64,000 bases of DNA from Streptomyces nymphaeiformis (lineage in GTDB: Bacteria; Actinomycetota; Actinomycetes; Streptomycetales; Streptomycetaceae). Shown here one piece after another: positions 45,501 through 53,835 of the stretch (position 1 is its first letter; each line of letters begins with the position of its first letter). A program made the position numbers and the translations under genes. The DNA is taken from NCBI RefSeq assembly GCF_014203895.1, contig NZ_JACHJY010000014.1:62001-126000 (forward strand), given 5' to 3'. The notes beneath the pieces are model-generated. The model was not told where the DNA came from. It was given only the letters and a program-made list of their open reading frames with translations, and made no database searches.

Positions 45501-46345
45501 CGTTCGAGAGCGTCGCGGCACCTGGCGTCCGTACCGAGTACTTCACCCCCGGAGACACGACCTGGCAGCACTACGTCTCCAGCAGCTTCCCCTGGGGCGA
45601 GTTCATGATCGACCGGCCGCGCACGTACGAGGAGGGTGAGCGGCGCGACGACCAGTGGTACGACGGCGTGATCTCCCCGCGCGCCCCGCTCGACGCCGAC
45701 GGCAAGCCTCTGCTCGCCGCCGAGCGTCAGGGCGATCTGATCGGTTTCGCCACCGCGATGTGGGGAGACGGAACGCACCACGGTGAGGCCGGTTCGTTCG
45801 GGGACGTCGGCAACCTGCGGCTGCGCCGCAACGGGGAGCAGATCGGCCAGCAGGCCTACCCCTTCGGCGTCTTCGAGGTCCCGGCCGAGGAAGGGGCGTA
45901 CGAGCTGGAGCAGAACGTCGAGAAGTTCGGGGCGCCCGCCAAGGTCTGGCAGCGGTCCACGGCGATCAACACCGTCTGGCGGTTCCGTTCGGAGCTCGAC
46001 GAGAACGTCTACTCGCAGGGCGTTCCGATCCTCTTCCCCCGCTACGGGCTGCCCGAGGACGGTGCCAAGACCCTTGCGGCAGCGGCCGGTCAGACGATCG
46101 CCCTGGCCGTGACCGGACACGACGGGTACACCCCGGGCGTACTCGTCTCCGCGGCCCTGTCGTACTCGTACGACGGCGGGGCGACCTGGATCAAGGCTCC
46201 GGTGGCACAGCACGACGGCACCTGGACGGCGACCGTGGACCACACGGACGCCTCGGGCAAGCAGGTCACCCTGCGGGCGGAGCTGGAGGACGCCAACGGC
46301 AACTCCGTCACCCAGACCGTGACGCGCGCCTACGACGTGCGCTGA
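42578..46345 (+). CDS. Large secreted subtilisin-like serine protease (S8) with PA domain
   Basis: 1255 residues, Sec signal ending TPSVYA. A propeptide of about 190 residues precedes the catalytic domain with Asp240 (VAVLDTGAD), His272 (GHGTHTIS) and Ser444 (GTSMATPHVAG). Around residues 800-900 a protease-associated (PA) segment is visible (GKIALVRIADSDTYVAQQ, AKAAGAKAVLAYH). The remaining 350 residues are beta-rich repeats. It is about three times the length of a plain subtilisin, as in streptomycete multi-domain S8 proteases. Probably regulated by the divergent LuxR-type gene. Confidence 0.94.
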   Translation: MRQISRTALGAATAAVLAVTALTPSVYAQPQGGASGSRPLVGTQTASPRGQGSVTVTLVTGDRVVVSTDGSGHSAATALPREDGSVPLLETRQTGDDLYVYPEGASEALTAGRVDEELFNVTGLIRQGYDDAHTTALPLIAVYDSSVDVARAVPASPRGAAHGPVLKAAHGVALKADKKTASAFWADITSRRSRTGADVKKVWLDRKVEATLERSTAQVGADLAWAAGYDGKGTRVAVLDTGADAEHPDLKGRIAASRNFTDSASEADRQGHGTHTISTVGGTGAASGGRKKGVAPGAELLNGKVLNDSGAGATSWIIAGMEWAVAQGADVVSMSLGNPTPTDCTDPMSAATERLARSTDTLFVVAAGNSGPGLNTVSSPGCAPSVLTVGAVDRDDSTAPFSSRGPARFSHTLKPEIAATGVGISAAAAGGRGVYAYRSMSGTSMATPHVAGAAAVVKQRHPDWTGQQIKAALVSSAKAAIPGDARETGGGRLDVKAAVDATVLSEPAVQAGSYSWPQDNGDRTTVGVPYTNTGDRPVKLDLTLQRVTGNDGTAVGSAIARLGADSVTVPAGATVKVPLVLNPTARLRPGQYGDITGRVLATADGVHVSTPFSLYVEPNTVTLTVKTVNRLGLPASGSSSLDVVSTDTATGERRYNAGATEQTYRLRPGSYFLSGFVVTPDAGAGAKLADSITYLGRPQLELTKDTTVVLDARRAHQLRLRTDRPTEVRSGTLSFARSWDDTWTHSGTLSGGRTTRGYYASVEGEASDGDFEFASYWRAAAPLISEFAVAGGERLHPITASAGSVNLDGTGETPLVDAKTGTAEELAAAGVQGKIALVRIADSDTYVAQQVRNAKAAGAKAVLAYHAAPGRWLPSVGTGGGELPALAVESAEATALLDSLAAGGVTIRWKGTAKSPYLYTLAFPQRGELDEDRTYRVDDDRLGRSRATYHSMGVAADFVDLMLAGRPDGLQVLVPFESVAAPGVRTEYFTPGDTTWQHYVSSSFPWGEFMIDRPRTYEEGERRDDQWYDGVISPRAPLDADGKPLLAAERQGDLIGFATAMWGDGTHHGEAGSFGDVGNLRLRRNGEQIGQQAYPFGVFEVPAEEGAYELEQNVEKFGAPAKVWQRSTAINTVWRFRSELDENVYSQGVPILFPRYGLPEDGAKTLAAAAGQTIALAVTGHDGYTPGVLVSAALSYSYDGGATWIKAPVAQHDGTWTATVDHTDASGKQVTLRAELEDANGNSVTQTVTRAYDVR

Positions 46346-46495
46346 CAGCGAAGCTGACGGCGACGGCCCCGTCGGACTCCCCCACCATGGGCGGGCTCCG
46401 GCGGGGCTGTCCCGTTCGTGCAGGGCGGTCTGCCGAAGGGCTGGAAGTCTCCGGTGTGTTCCTCGGCCTCGCGTCGACGAACCAGACGAAAGGGT

Positions 46496-47653
46496 CTACC
46501 GGGAGCGGGCGGAGGTCGGGAGGTGGGCGAGGGCGCCGTCGAGGAGTGCTCGGGGGTCGACGTGGTCCGGGTCGTAGAGCCAGGAGACGGCGACGCCCAG
46601 GGCGATGGAGACGATGCGGTCCGCTTCGGAGGCCGCCCGGGCCGGTGGGAGTCCCGTCGCGGCCAGTGCGGACGTGGCGCCGCGCCTGGCCTCGGAGAGG
46701 CGCCGGGTCATGAAGGCGTGGGCGGGATGCGCCGGGACGGTCGCCTCGCACATCAGGACCACGTCTGCGGCGGTGACCCAACGGGGGCGCTGCGGAAGGG
46801 AGTAGAGCCACCGGGCCGGGTCTTCGCCTTCCTGCCCGGGGGTGTCGATGACTTCCGTGAGCACGGCGTCGAGCAGGTCGCGTTTGGTCCGGGCGATGTG
46901 GACCAGGGCGGCCTTCGTCAGGCCGGCGTCGTCGGCGACCGACTGCATCGACGCCTCGTGGTAGCCCTGTCGGGCGTAGCGGCGCGCGGCGGCTTCGAGG
47001 GCGCGGCGGCGGCTCTCGGGTTCGATCGCGGGAAAGGTCGGTTCGGCGTCTTCCTGTCCGCCCGTCTCCGCCGGGGCCTCGGGGGTGCCGCCGCGTTCCA
47101 ATTCCGCTTCGTAGGCGGCGATCTGGCCCGGGATGTCGATCTCGCCGGGGAAGTAGAGCGACAGGATCTGCAGGCCGTCCCAGAACGCGCCGAAGCGCAG
47201 CGCCTCGAGCGAGGCGGAGCGCTCGTCGGCGCTGTACGGCAACAGGAGTCGCGTCGCGAGGGCCATGCCGGCCGCGCGGCGGCGGCGCATGAGCGCGTGG
47301 CCGGGGTGCTCGGGGCTGGTCGCCTCCCCCAGCAGGGCCGTGAACAGCCCGATCCAGCCGGGGATCGTCTCGTTCCTCCGCGCGATGTCGGCCGCCGCGG
47401 CGGGAGTGGCGTCGGCGCCTTCCTCGGGCCAGTCGTCGTGGACGCCGTCGAGCCGCTCGATCAGGGCCGTGAGGATCTCCTCGCGGGACCCGAAGTGGCG
47501 CAGCAGCGCGGGGTGCGAGATGCCGGATGCCGCGGCGATGTCACGCAGCGACGTCGCCCGGTAGCCGTTCTCGATGAACAGGACGTGTGCGGCGTCGAGG
47601 ATGCGCACCGCGCGCTCCCGCCCCGTGCGGTACGGACCTCGTGAACTTCCCAT
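46496..47653 (-). CDS. Double TetR-family regulator (two HTH domains in one chain)
   Basis: 385 residues from ATG 47653. The first TetR unit: AVRILDAAHVLFIENGYRAT, LRDIAAASGISHPALLRHFG, followed by a ligand-domain stretch. After an acidic Pro/Gly linker (near residue 200) a second N-terminal HTH appears: ALEAAARRYARQGYHEASMQ, VADDAGLTKAALVHIA, followed by its own C-terminal domain. A single chain may thus act as a pseudo-dimer. It is divergent from the beta-glucosidase gene, with a palindrome between them, and probably controls the glucosidase and MFS genes. Confidence 0.88.
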   Translation of the reverse strand: MGSSRGPYRTGRERAVRILDAAHVLFIENGYRATSLRDIAAASGISHPALLRHFGSREEILTALIERLDGVHDDWPEEGADATPAAAADIARRNETIPGWIGLFTALLGEATSPEHPGHALMRRRRAAGMALATRLLLPYSADERSASLEALRFGAFWDGLQILSLYFPGEIDIPGQIAAYEAELERGGTPEAPAETGGQEDAEPTFPAIEPESRRRALEAAARRYARQGYHEASMQSVADDAGLTKAALVHIARTKRDLLDAVLTEVIDTPGQEGEDPARWLYSLPQRPRWVTAADVVLMCEATVPAHPAHAFMTRRLSEARRGATSALAATGLPPARAASEADRIVSIALGVAVSWLYDPDHVDPRALLDGALAHLPTSARSR

Positions 47654-47690
47654 GACCCCAGTATCCCGGTGTGCTAACCTCCCCCAAATT

Positions 47691-47708
47691 TTACCACCAC
47701 GTTGGTAA
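47691..47708. promoter_or_regulatory. Operator candidate between double TetR and beta-glucosidase genes
   Basis: TTACCA and TGGTAA with a 6-base spacer form a perfect inverted repeat in the 94-bp divergent gap. Confidence 0.65.
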
Positions 47709-47747
47709 CTTTTTGCCGGACGGCGACCTCCGAAGGGACACGGCACC

Positions 47748-48953
47748 ATGACGAAGCTGCGGGAAGACTTCCTCTGGGGCGCGGCGACCTCGCCGCACCA
47801 GATCGAGGGAAACAACGTCAACTCGGACTGGTGGGCGATGGAGAACGTCCCCGGCTCGCCCCTCCCCGAGCGGAGCGGCGACGCCGTGGACAGCTACCAC
47901 CGCCACCCCGAGGACATGCGACTGCTCGCCGGCGCCGGGCTCAACGCCTACCGCTTCGGGTTCGAGTGGGCCCGCATCGAACCCGCCGACGGGGAGTTCT
48001 CCCGCGCCGGGCTCGACCACTACCGGCGGATGGTGGACACCGCCCTCGACCTCGGCCTCACGCCGGTCGTCACCCTCCAGCACTTCACGCTCCCCCGCTG
48101 GTTCGCCGAGTCCGGCGGCTGGCTCGCCCCCGACGCCGCGGACCGGTTCGCCCGCTACATCGAGTTCGTCGCCCCGGCCCTGCGCGACGTCGGGTGGGTG
48201 TGCACCATCAACGAGCCGAACATGCTCGGGGTGTTCGCGAGCGTCCGGGAGGCGGCCATGGCGGCCCTGGCGGCCGACACCGGGCAGGCCGCCACCGAAC
48301 TCGGCGGGCTCATGGCCGACATCCGGCCGGACGCCGCCGTCGCCGAGGCCCTGGCCACCGTGCACCGCCGGGCCGTCGAGGTCGTGCGCGGGACGACGGA
48401 CGCGAAGGCGGGCTGGACCGTCGCCCAGCAGTCCTTCGAGCCCACCCCGGGCAACGAGGAGGTGTTCCGGCGCGTGCACCGGGACTGGGAGGGGTTCTAC
48501 CTGGAGGCCGCCCGCGACGACGACTTCGTCGGGGTGCAGGCGTACACGAGCCAGCCCGTCGACGCGAACGGTCCCGTGCCGCACCCGGAGCACCCCGGCA
48601 ACACCCTCACCGGTTGGGCCTACCGGCCGGATGCGCTCGGCATCTCGCTCCGGCGCGCCTGGGAGGAGGCCGGCGGGGTGCCCCTCCTCGTCACCGAGAA
48701 CGGCATCGCCACCGCCGACGACTCCCGTCGCATCGCCTACACCGGCGAGGCACTGCGACACCTCCAGGACGCGGTGGACGAGGGCATCGACGTGCGCGGC
48801 TACCTGCACTGGTCCGCGCTCGACAACTACGAATGGGGCCGGTACGCGCCCACCTTCGGCCTCATCGCGGTCGACCGCGAGACCTTCGTACGTACCCCCA
48901 AGCCGAGCCTCGCCTGGCTCGGGGCCTGCGCCCGCCGCAACGGTCTCGCCTGA
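47748..48953 (+). CDS. Family 1 glycosidase (beta-glucosidase-like)
   Basis: 401 residues, cytosolic. Opens with FLWGAATSPHQIEG, the GH1 signature. The acid/base Glu156 is in TINEPN and the nucleophile Glu317 in VTENGIA. The final YLHWSALDNYEWGRYAPTFGL is typical. At 401 residues it is somewhat shorter than the usual 430-480, through shorter loops. It would cut beta-linked disaccharides imported by the following transporter. Confidence 0.95.
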   Translation: MTKLREDFLWGAATSPHQIEGNNVNSDWWAMENVPGSPLPERSGDAVDSYHRHPEDMRLLAGAGLNAYRFGFEWARIEPADGEFSRAGLDHYRRMVDTALDLGLTPVVTLQHFTLPRWFAESGGWLAPDAADRFARYIEFVAPALRDVGWVCTINEPNMLGVFASVREAAMAALAADTGQAATELGGLMADIRPDAAVAEALATVHRRAVEVVRGTTDAKAGWTVAQQSFEPTPGNEEVFRRVHRDWEGFYLEAARDDDFVGVQAYTSQPVDANGPVPHPEHPGNTLTGWAYRPDALGISLRRAWEEAGGVPLLVTENGIATADDSRRIAYTGEALRHLQDAVDEGIDVRGYLHWSALDNYEWGRYAPTFGLIAVDRETFVRTPKPSLAWLGACARRNGLA

Positions 48954-48988
48954 CCGCGCCCCACTCACCCACTCCCCTGGGATCGACG

Positions 48989-50347
48989 ATGCCCCTGCCA
49001 CCGGACTCAGTCTCTGCCGGTTCCCCTTCTCATGGTTCCCCTCCGGATTCTCCTCCGTCCGGTTCCGCCCCGCCCCGCTCCCTCCCGGCCCAAGGCGCGG
49101 GCACCGGGGCGGCCTCGTCCGCGGACAGGAGACCGCCCCGCGATCTGCGCCGGCTGTTCCTCGCCGCACCCTGGGCGTCGGCGCTGGCGCCGATGGCCTA
49201 CGGGGCGTCCGCGTTCTTCCTGGCCCTCCAGGTGCAGCTGATCGAAAGCGACGAGGGGAAGGTCGCCGGGCTCGCGATGGTGAGCACGCTGTCGGCCGTG
49301 GCGGCGATGGTCTCGCAACCCGTCATCGGAGTGCTCTCCGACCGGACCCGTTCGCGATTCGGGGCCCGCCGACCCTGGATGCTCGTCGGCGGGCTGATCG
49401 GCTCCGTCGCGCTGCTCACGACCAGCCTGGCCCCGAACCTCGCCACGCTGACCGTCTGCGTGATGGTCGTCCAGTTCGGCTTCAACGCCTTCCAGGGACC
49501 GCTGGCCGCGGTGCTGCCGGACCGTGTGCCCGAGCAGTTCCGAGGCCGCTACTCGACCGGTGCCGGTCTCGGCGTGATCCTCGGCGCGGCCATCGGACCG
49601 TTCGTCGGGTCGCTCTTCGCCGACCGGATCACCCTCGGCTACCAGGTGCTCGGGGGTGTCGTCCTCCTCGGCATCGTGCTGTTCGTCGCCCTCGTTCCCG
49701 ATCGCGACAACCGCGGCGAGCCGCGCGAGCCCTTCCCGCTCCGCGCCTTCGCCACCGCCTTCTGGGTGAACCCCGTGCGTCACCCCGACTTCTTCTGGGG
49801 CTTCCTGGGCCGGATGCTGCTGTTCGGCGGCTACTACATGCTCAGCACGTACAACCTGTATCTCGTGCAGCAGTACGTCGGGCTCTCGCTCGACGAGGCG
49901 ACCGACATCGTCCCGCTGCTCGGCCTCGTCGCGCTGCCCGGGATCGTCCTGTCCACGGCGATCGCCGGGCCTCTGTCCGATCGGATCGGCCGCCGCAAGC
50001 CGCCGGTCCTGGTCGCCGGGCTGCTCATCGCGGCCGGTGCACTCGTCCCGCTCGCCATGCCGACGGTCGCGGGCCTCGCGGTCTCCGGCGCGATCGTCGG
50101 TGCCGGCTTCGGGGCGTTCGTCGCGGTGGACCAGGCGCTGATGAGCTCGGTCCTGCCGAACGCCGACGACCACGGCAAGGACCTCGGGGTCCTCAATCTG
50201 GCCGCGACGCTTCCCGGAACGGTCGCGCCGGTCGCGGCGGGGGCCGTGGTGGCGGTGTTCGACAGCTATGGCGCGCTCTACCCCGTCGTCGGCGTCATCT
50301 CCGTCCTCGGCGCCCTCTGCATCCTCCCCATCCGCAGCGTCCGCTGA
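48989..50347 (+). CDS. MFS transporter, sugar type
   Basis: 452 residues with a Pro/Ser/Gly-rich N-terminal tail of about 50 residues and 12 membrane helices. GVLSDRTRSRFGARRPWMLV is the motif A of GPH/sucrose-type MFS porters. It starts 35 bp after the glucosidase gene on the same strand, so a joint role in beta-glucoside uptake is likely (inference). Confidence 0.88.
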   Translation: MPLPPDSVSAGSPSHGSPPDSPPSGSAPPRSLPAQGAGTGAASSADRRPPRDLRRLFLAAPWASALAPMAYGASAFFLALQVQLIESDEGKVAGLAMVSTLSAVAAMVSQPVIGVLSDRTRSRFGARRPWMLVGGLIGSVALLTTSLAPNLATLTVCVMVVQFGFNAFQGPLAAVLPDRVPEQFRGRYSTGAGLGVILGAAIGPFVGSLFADRITLGYQVLGGVVLLGIVLFVALVPDRDNRGEPREPFPLRAFATAFWVNPVRHPDFFWGFLGRMLLFGGYYMLSTYNLYLVQQYVGLSLDEATDIVPLLGLVALPGIVLSTAIAGPLSDRIGRRKPPVLVAGLLIAAGALVPLAMPTVAGLAVSGAIVGAGFGAFVAVDQALMSSVLPNADDHGKDLGVLNLAATLPGTVAPVAAGAVVAVFDSYGALYPVVGVISVLGALCILPIRSVR

Positions 50348-50357
50348 CCCGTCCTCT

Positions 50358-50383
50358 CCGCTCCTTCCTGTCTTCAGGAGCGG
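50358..50383 (+). terminator. Terminator of glucosidase-MFS operon
   Basis: CCGCTCCT pairs perfectly with AGGAGCGG around a 10-base loop, 10 bp past the MFS stop. Confidence 0.75.
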
Positions 50384-50789
50384 GAACAACCGTGCGGCGA
50401 AGGCCCTTCCAGGCCGCCGGCGCACGGCTTCAGCCCGTCGGCGGACGCGCCGGCGCCCCGCGCGGCGAAGACCGCCTCGGCGACCTCCAGCAGTCGCGAG
50501 CGCTTCGCCGTCCTGGTGGCCGCCGACCGCGTCCATCGACCTGCCTCACGGCTCCCGGATCCGCTCGTGCAGGGTGGCCCGGTTGATGCCCAGGCCGGCT
50601 GCCCCGGAATGGTGAGCCGCGGCACTTGGGCGTCCGGTCTTGTCGCCGGCCGGAACGGGGCGGCGGGACGTGCTCCGGAGGACAATCTTGGCCCGGCGCA
50701 CCGACAATGAATTCGACGGGCCTCTCACGACGACAGCGGGTGGTGTGGTCTGCGGTCGGGAGGTCGTGGGACGTGGCAGGGGTGTAGCC
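50384..50789. other. Region with TetR-type fragments, no intact gene
   Basis: The minus strand contains a TetR-like N-terminal piece (RLLEVAEAVFAARGAGAS, near 50510-50440) and, upstream of it, an HTH-like piece ending in NRATLHERIREP (about 50600-50550). Their order is inverted relative to a normal gene, so this is rearranged debris. Confidence 0.45.
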
Positions 50790-51311
50790 ATGACGAGGGA
50801 CGAGCGGCCTCCGCACGTCGGCCCGCGCGTGTCCGGGGAGAGCATGGACCTGCCTCCCCGGCCGGACCGTGGAACCGGACTGGGCTGGGCGACCGGCGAC
50901 ACCGGGACGACGGGGGAAGCCGGACCGACCCTGGCCGGGACCACCGGCCTCTCCGGTCCGGCCGGACCCTCCGGGCCTCCATCGGCCGCCGCCTCGGACC
51001 AGGCGCCTTCCCTCGAAGATCTCGTGGCGCGTCTCACGGTCGTCTACCCCTCGGTCGACCCGAGCGCCGTTCAGGCGGCGGTCAGAGCCGCGCACGACCA
51101 CTTCGAGCAGGCCAGGGTGAGAGCGTACGTCCCGATCCTGGTCGAACGGCGGTCCAGGAAGGCGCTCGACTCCGCCCTCGCGGCCGCCCCCGGCCGGGTG
51201 CCCGGCGTCGACACTCCGGGGCCGGAGCCGGAGCCGGTCGGTGATCGGAGGCAGGAGGATGACGAAACCGTCGGAATGCGCGGGAGGGCCGCGACGGGCT
51301 TCGGGGGATGA
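50790..51311 (+). CDS. Three-helix-bundle dimerisation domain protein
   Basis: 173 residues from ATG 50790. A Pro/Gly-rich N-terminus of 75 residues leads to LEDLVARLTVVYPSVDPSAV, AVRAAHDHFEQARVRAYVPI and LVERRSRKALD, matching the small three-helix-bundle domain found in many streptomycete stress proteins. Its 3' end overlaps the next frame (51241), suggesting co-translation. Function unknown. Confidence 0.7.
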   Translation: MTRDERPPHVGPRVSGESMDLPPRPDRGTGLGWATGDTGTTGEAGPTLAGTTGLSGPAGPSGPPSAAASDQAPSLEDLVARLTVVYPSVDPSAVQAAVRAAHDHFEQARVRAYVPILVERRSRKALDSALAAAPGRVPGVDTPGPEPEPVGDRRQEDDETVGMRGRAATGFGG

Positions 51312-52029
51312 CGGGGACCCGCGTGCGCCCGCCGAGGTCCTCCGGGCCATGGGCATCGACGCTGAGCGCGGTCTTTCCGCGGCCCGGGCCGCGGAGCTTC
51401 TCGCCGTGCACAGGCATCACGCGCTTTCGCAGGAGACGCCGGATCCTGCCTGGCGCCGCTTGCTCGGTCAGCACCACGGCTCCGTTCAGCTCGTGCTCGT
51501 GGCCACTGCGGTCGCACCTCTGATCACCCAGGCATGGACGGCCGCGATCCTGCCGGTCGGACCGGCCCTCCTGAACGCGGTCGGCGGCATGCACCAGGAG
51601 CGCAATGCCCACATGTCCGTCGGCGGCTTCGGCCCGGTCGAACGGAACGCCATCGTCAAGGAGCCGCTGTCGGTCGAAACCCCGCGGTTCACGTCGGTGA
51701 TCATCTCGGACAAGACCGATACCCTGCCGATGAACCGATTGACCGTCGTCGAGGTGGTGAATCCCATCGACAGATGCACCGCCTCCGGCACGGACGCGGC
51801 CGGGTCCGCCGCCGGCGGCGAGGCGACGATCCTGCCGTGCCCGGTGGCCAAGGACGCCAGGTCGGCGGCCGACGAGGTGGTGGGCGGGATGGACGGCTCC
51901 CCACGCCTGATCGGTTCGCCACGGACGGGCGCCCGCCGGTCCGGTTGGGGGACGGTGCCGGCCGCGCTCGTGCTCCACGTCCTATGGGGGCTTGGCAGGC
52001 CCCTCGCCGGGCGGATCCGAGCCGCGTGA
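51241..52029 (+). pseudogene. Degenerate cation-transporting P-type ATPase (in-frame, internally deleted)
   Basis: 262 residues, open throughout. The N-terminal cation-ATPase domain is recognisable (GLSAARAAELLAVHRHHALS, WRRLLGQHHGSVQLVLVATA). The TGES actuator region is absent, and the phosphorylation motif reads ISDKTDTLPMNR instead of DKTGTLT. Everything after it (nucleotide-binding domain, TM5-10) is lost. It cannot be a transporter. The start is uncertain (GTG 51241 or ATG 51259). Its stop shares one base with the next ATG, so it may persist as a coupling leader for the SulP gene. Confidence 0.75.
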
Positions 52030-53750
52030 TGCCGTCCCGGCTGAGGGCCGTCCCCGGGGTCCGTACCCTGTCCGCGTACCGGCGCGAGTGGCTGGTCAAG
52101 GACCTGGTCGCGGGGGTCGTCCTCACCACGCTGCTGGTCCCGCAGGGCATGGCGTACGCCGAGCTGGCGGGGCTGCCGCCCATCACCGGTCTGTACACGA
52201 CCGTCCTGTGTCTTCTCGGGTACGCGGTGTGCGGACCCTCCCGGATCCTGGTGCTGGGCCCCGACTCCTCGCTGGGGCCGATGATCGCCGCGACCGTGCT
52301 GCCCCTGGTGGCGGCCGACGGGGATCCTGCACGAGCCGTCGCGCTGGCGTCGATGCTCGCCCTGATGGTGGCGGCCGTCATGATCCTCGCCTCGGTCGCG
52401 AAGCTCGGCTTCGTCGCCGACCTGATCTCGAAACCCACGATGATCGGCTACATGAACGGCCTCGCGCTGACCATCCTGATCGGTCAACTGCCCAAGCTGC
52501 TCGGCTTCAAGGTCGAGGCGGACGACCTGGTCGGCGAGCTCACCGGCTTCGTGCGCAGGCTCGGCGAGGGGGCGACGGTGCCGGCCGCCGCCGCGGTCGG
52601 CTGCGGCGGCATCGCCGTGATCCTGGTCCTCCAGCGCTTCCTGCCGAAGGTGCCCGCGGTGCTCGTGATGGTCGTCCTCGCGACCGGTGCCACCACCGTC
52701 TTCTCCCTGGGCGAGCACGGGGTCTCCCTGGTCGGCGAGCTTCCGAAGGGGTTCCCGCCGTTCACGATCCCGGACGTGCGGCTCGCCGACGTGTCCCCGC
52801 TGCTCGGCGGCGCCCTGGGCATCGCGCTGGTGTCCCTGGCCGACACGATCTCCAACGCCTCGGCCTTCGCTGCCCGCCAGGGGCAGGAGGTGCACGGCAA
52901 TCAGGAGATGGCCGCGATCGGCGTGGCCAACCTGGCGGCCGGCCTCTTCCAGGGCTTCCCGGTCAGCACCAGCGGATCCCGTACGGCGGTGGCGGAGCGC
53001 GCGGGGGCCAGGAGCCAGCTGACCGGAGTCGTGGGAGCGGTCCTCATCGTCCTCATGCTCGTGCTGGTGCCGGGCCTTTTCCGCAACCTCCCCCAACCGG
53101 CCCTCGCCGCCGTCGTCATCACCGCGTCGCTGTCGCTGGCGGACGTCCCTGGTGTCGTGCGGCTGTGGCGGCAGCGCCGGACGGAGTTCCTGCTGTGTTG
53201 CGCGGCGTTCCTCGGCGTGACTCTGGTGGGCGTACTCGCCGGGATCGCCGTCGCGGTGGCGCTGTCCGTCCTGAACGTCTTCCGCCGCGCCTGGTGGCCG
53301 TACCACACCGTGCTGGGCCGGGTGCGGGATCTGGAGGGCTACCACGACATCCGGTCCCACCCGGCGGCCCAGCGGTTGCCCGGCCTGGTCATCTACCGGT
53401 TCGACGCCCCACTGATCTTCGCGAACGCCCGGGCCTTCCGCGACGAGATCAGGCGCCTGGCCGGCGCGGATCCGCAGCCGAGCTGGATCGTGGTCGCGGC
53501 GGAGCCCATGACCGACGTGGACACCACCGCGGCGGACATGCTGGAGGAGCTCGACGAGACGCTCGACGCGAAGGGCGTGCACCTGGTGTTCGCCGAACTC
53601 AAGGACCCCGTACGGCGCAAGCTCGAACGGTACGGGCTCACCCGCACGCTCGATCCCCGGCGGTTCTTCCCCACCGTGGAGGCGGCCGTCGCCGCCTACC
53701 TCCGGAACACGGGGGCGGAGTGGACGCCCGGGGCCGACGAGGACCGGTGA
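52029..53750 (+). CDS. SulP-family anion (sulfate/bicarbonate-type) permease
   Basis: 573 residues from ATG 52029. Sulfate-transporter signature PQGMAYAELAGLPPITGLYT near residue 40, then 10-12 membrane helices, and a STAS domain in the last 120 residues (VIYRFDAPLIFANARAFRDE, DVDTTAADMLEELDE). Transports sulfate, bicarbonate or a related anion. Coupled to the degenerate P-type ATPase frame. Confidence 0.94.
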   Translation: MPSRLRAVPGVRTLSAYRREWLVKDLVAGVVLTTLLVPQGMAYAELAGLPPITGLYTTVLCLLGYAVCGPSRILVLGPDSSLGPMIAATVLPLVAADGDPARAVALASMLALMVAAVMILASVAKLGFVADLISKPTMIGYMNGLALTILIGQLPKLLGFKVEADDLVGELTGFVRRLGEGATVPAAAAVGCGGIAVILVLQRFLPKVPAVLVMVVLATGATTVFSLGEHGVSLVGELPKGFPPFTIPDVRLADVSPLLGGALGIALVSLADTISNASAFAARQGQEVHGNQEMAAIGVANLAAGLFQGFPVSTSGSRTAVAERAGARSQLTGVVGAVLIVLMLVLVPGLFRNLPQPALAAVVITASLSLADVPGVVRLWRQRRTEFLLCCAAFLGVTLVGVLAGIAVAVALSVLNVFRRAWWPYHTVLGRVRDLEGYHDIRSHPAAQRLPGLVIYRFDAPLIFANARAFRDEIRRLAGADPQPSWIVVAAEPMTDVDTTAADMLEELDETLDAKGVHLVFAELKDPVRRKLERYGLTRTLDPRRFFPTVEAAVAAYLRNTGAEWTPGADEDR

Positions 53751-53782
53751 GACGGCTTCCGTACGGGATGGCGGTGCCGGAT

Positions 53783-53814
53783 ACCCGTCTCGCGTCGCGG
53801 CCCGCGCGACGGGT
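53783..53814. terminator. Convergent terminator hairpin
   Basis: ACCCGTC/GACGGGT with inner CGCG/CGCG after one mismatch. It lies 33 bp after the SulP stop and 22 bp before the end of the convergent flavoprotein gene. Confidence 0.5.
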
Positions 53815-53835
53815 GCCGGTCACACCGGGCACGGG

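Noticed and set aside
43712..46243. 843-codon minus-strand open frame in the protease
   Set aside because: Antisense to a subtilisin with complete catalytic triad; no protein-like motifs.
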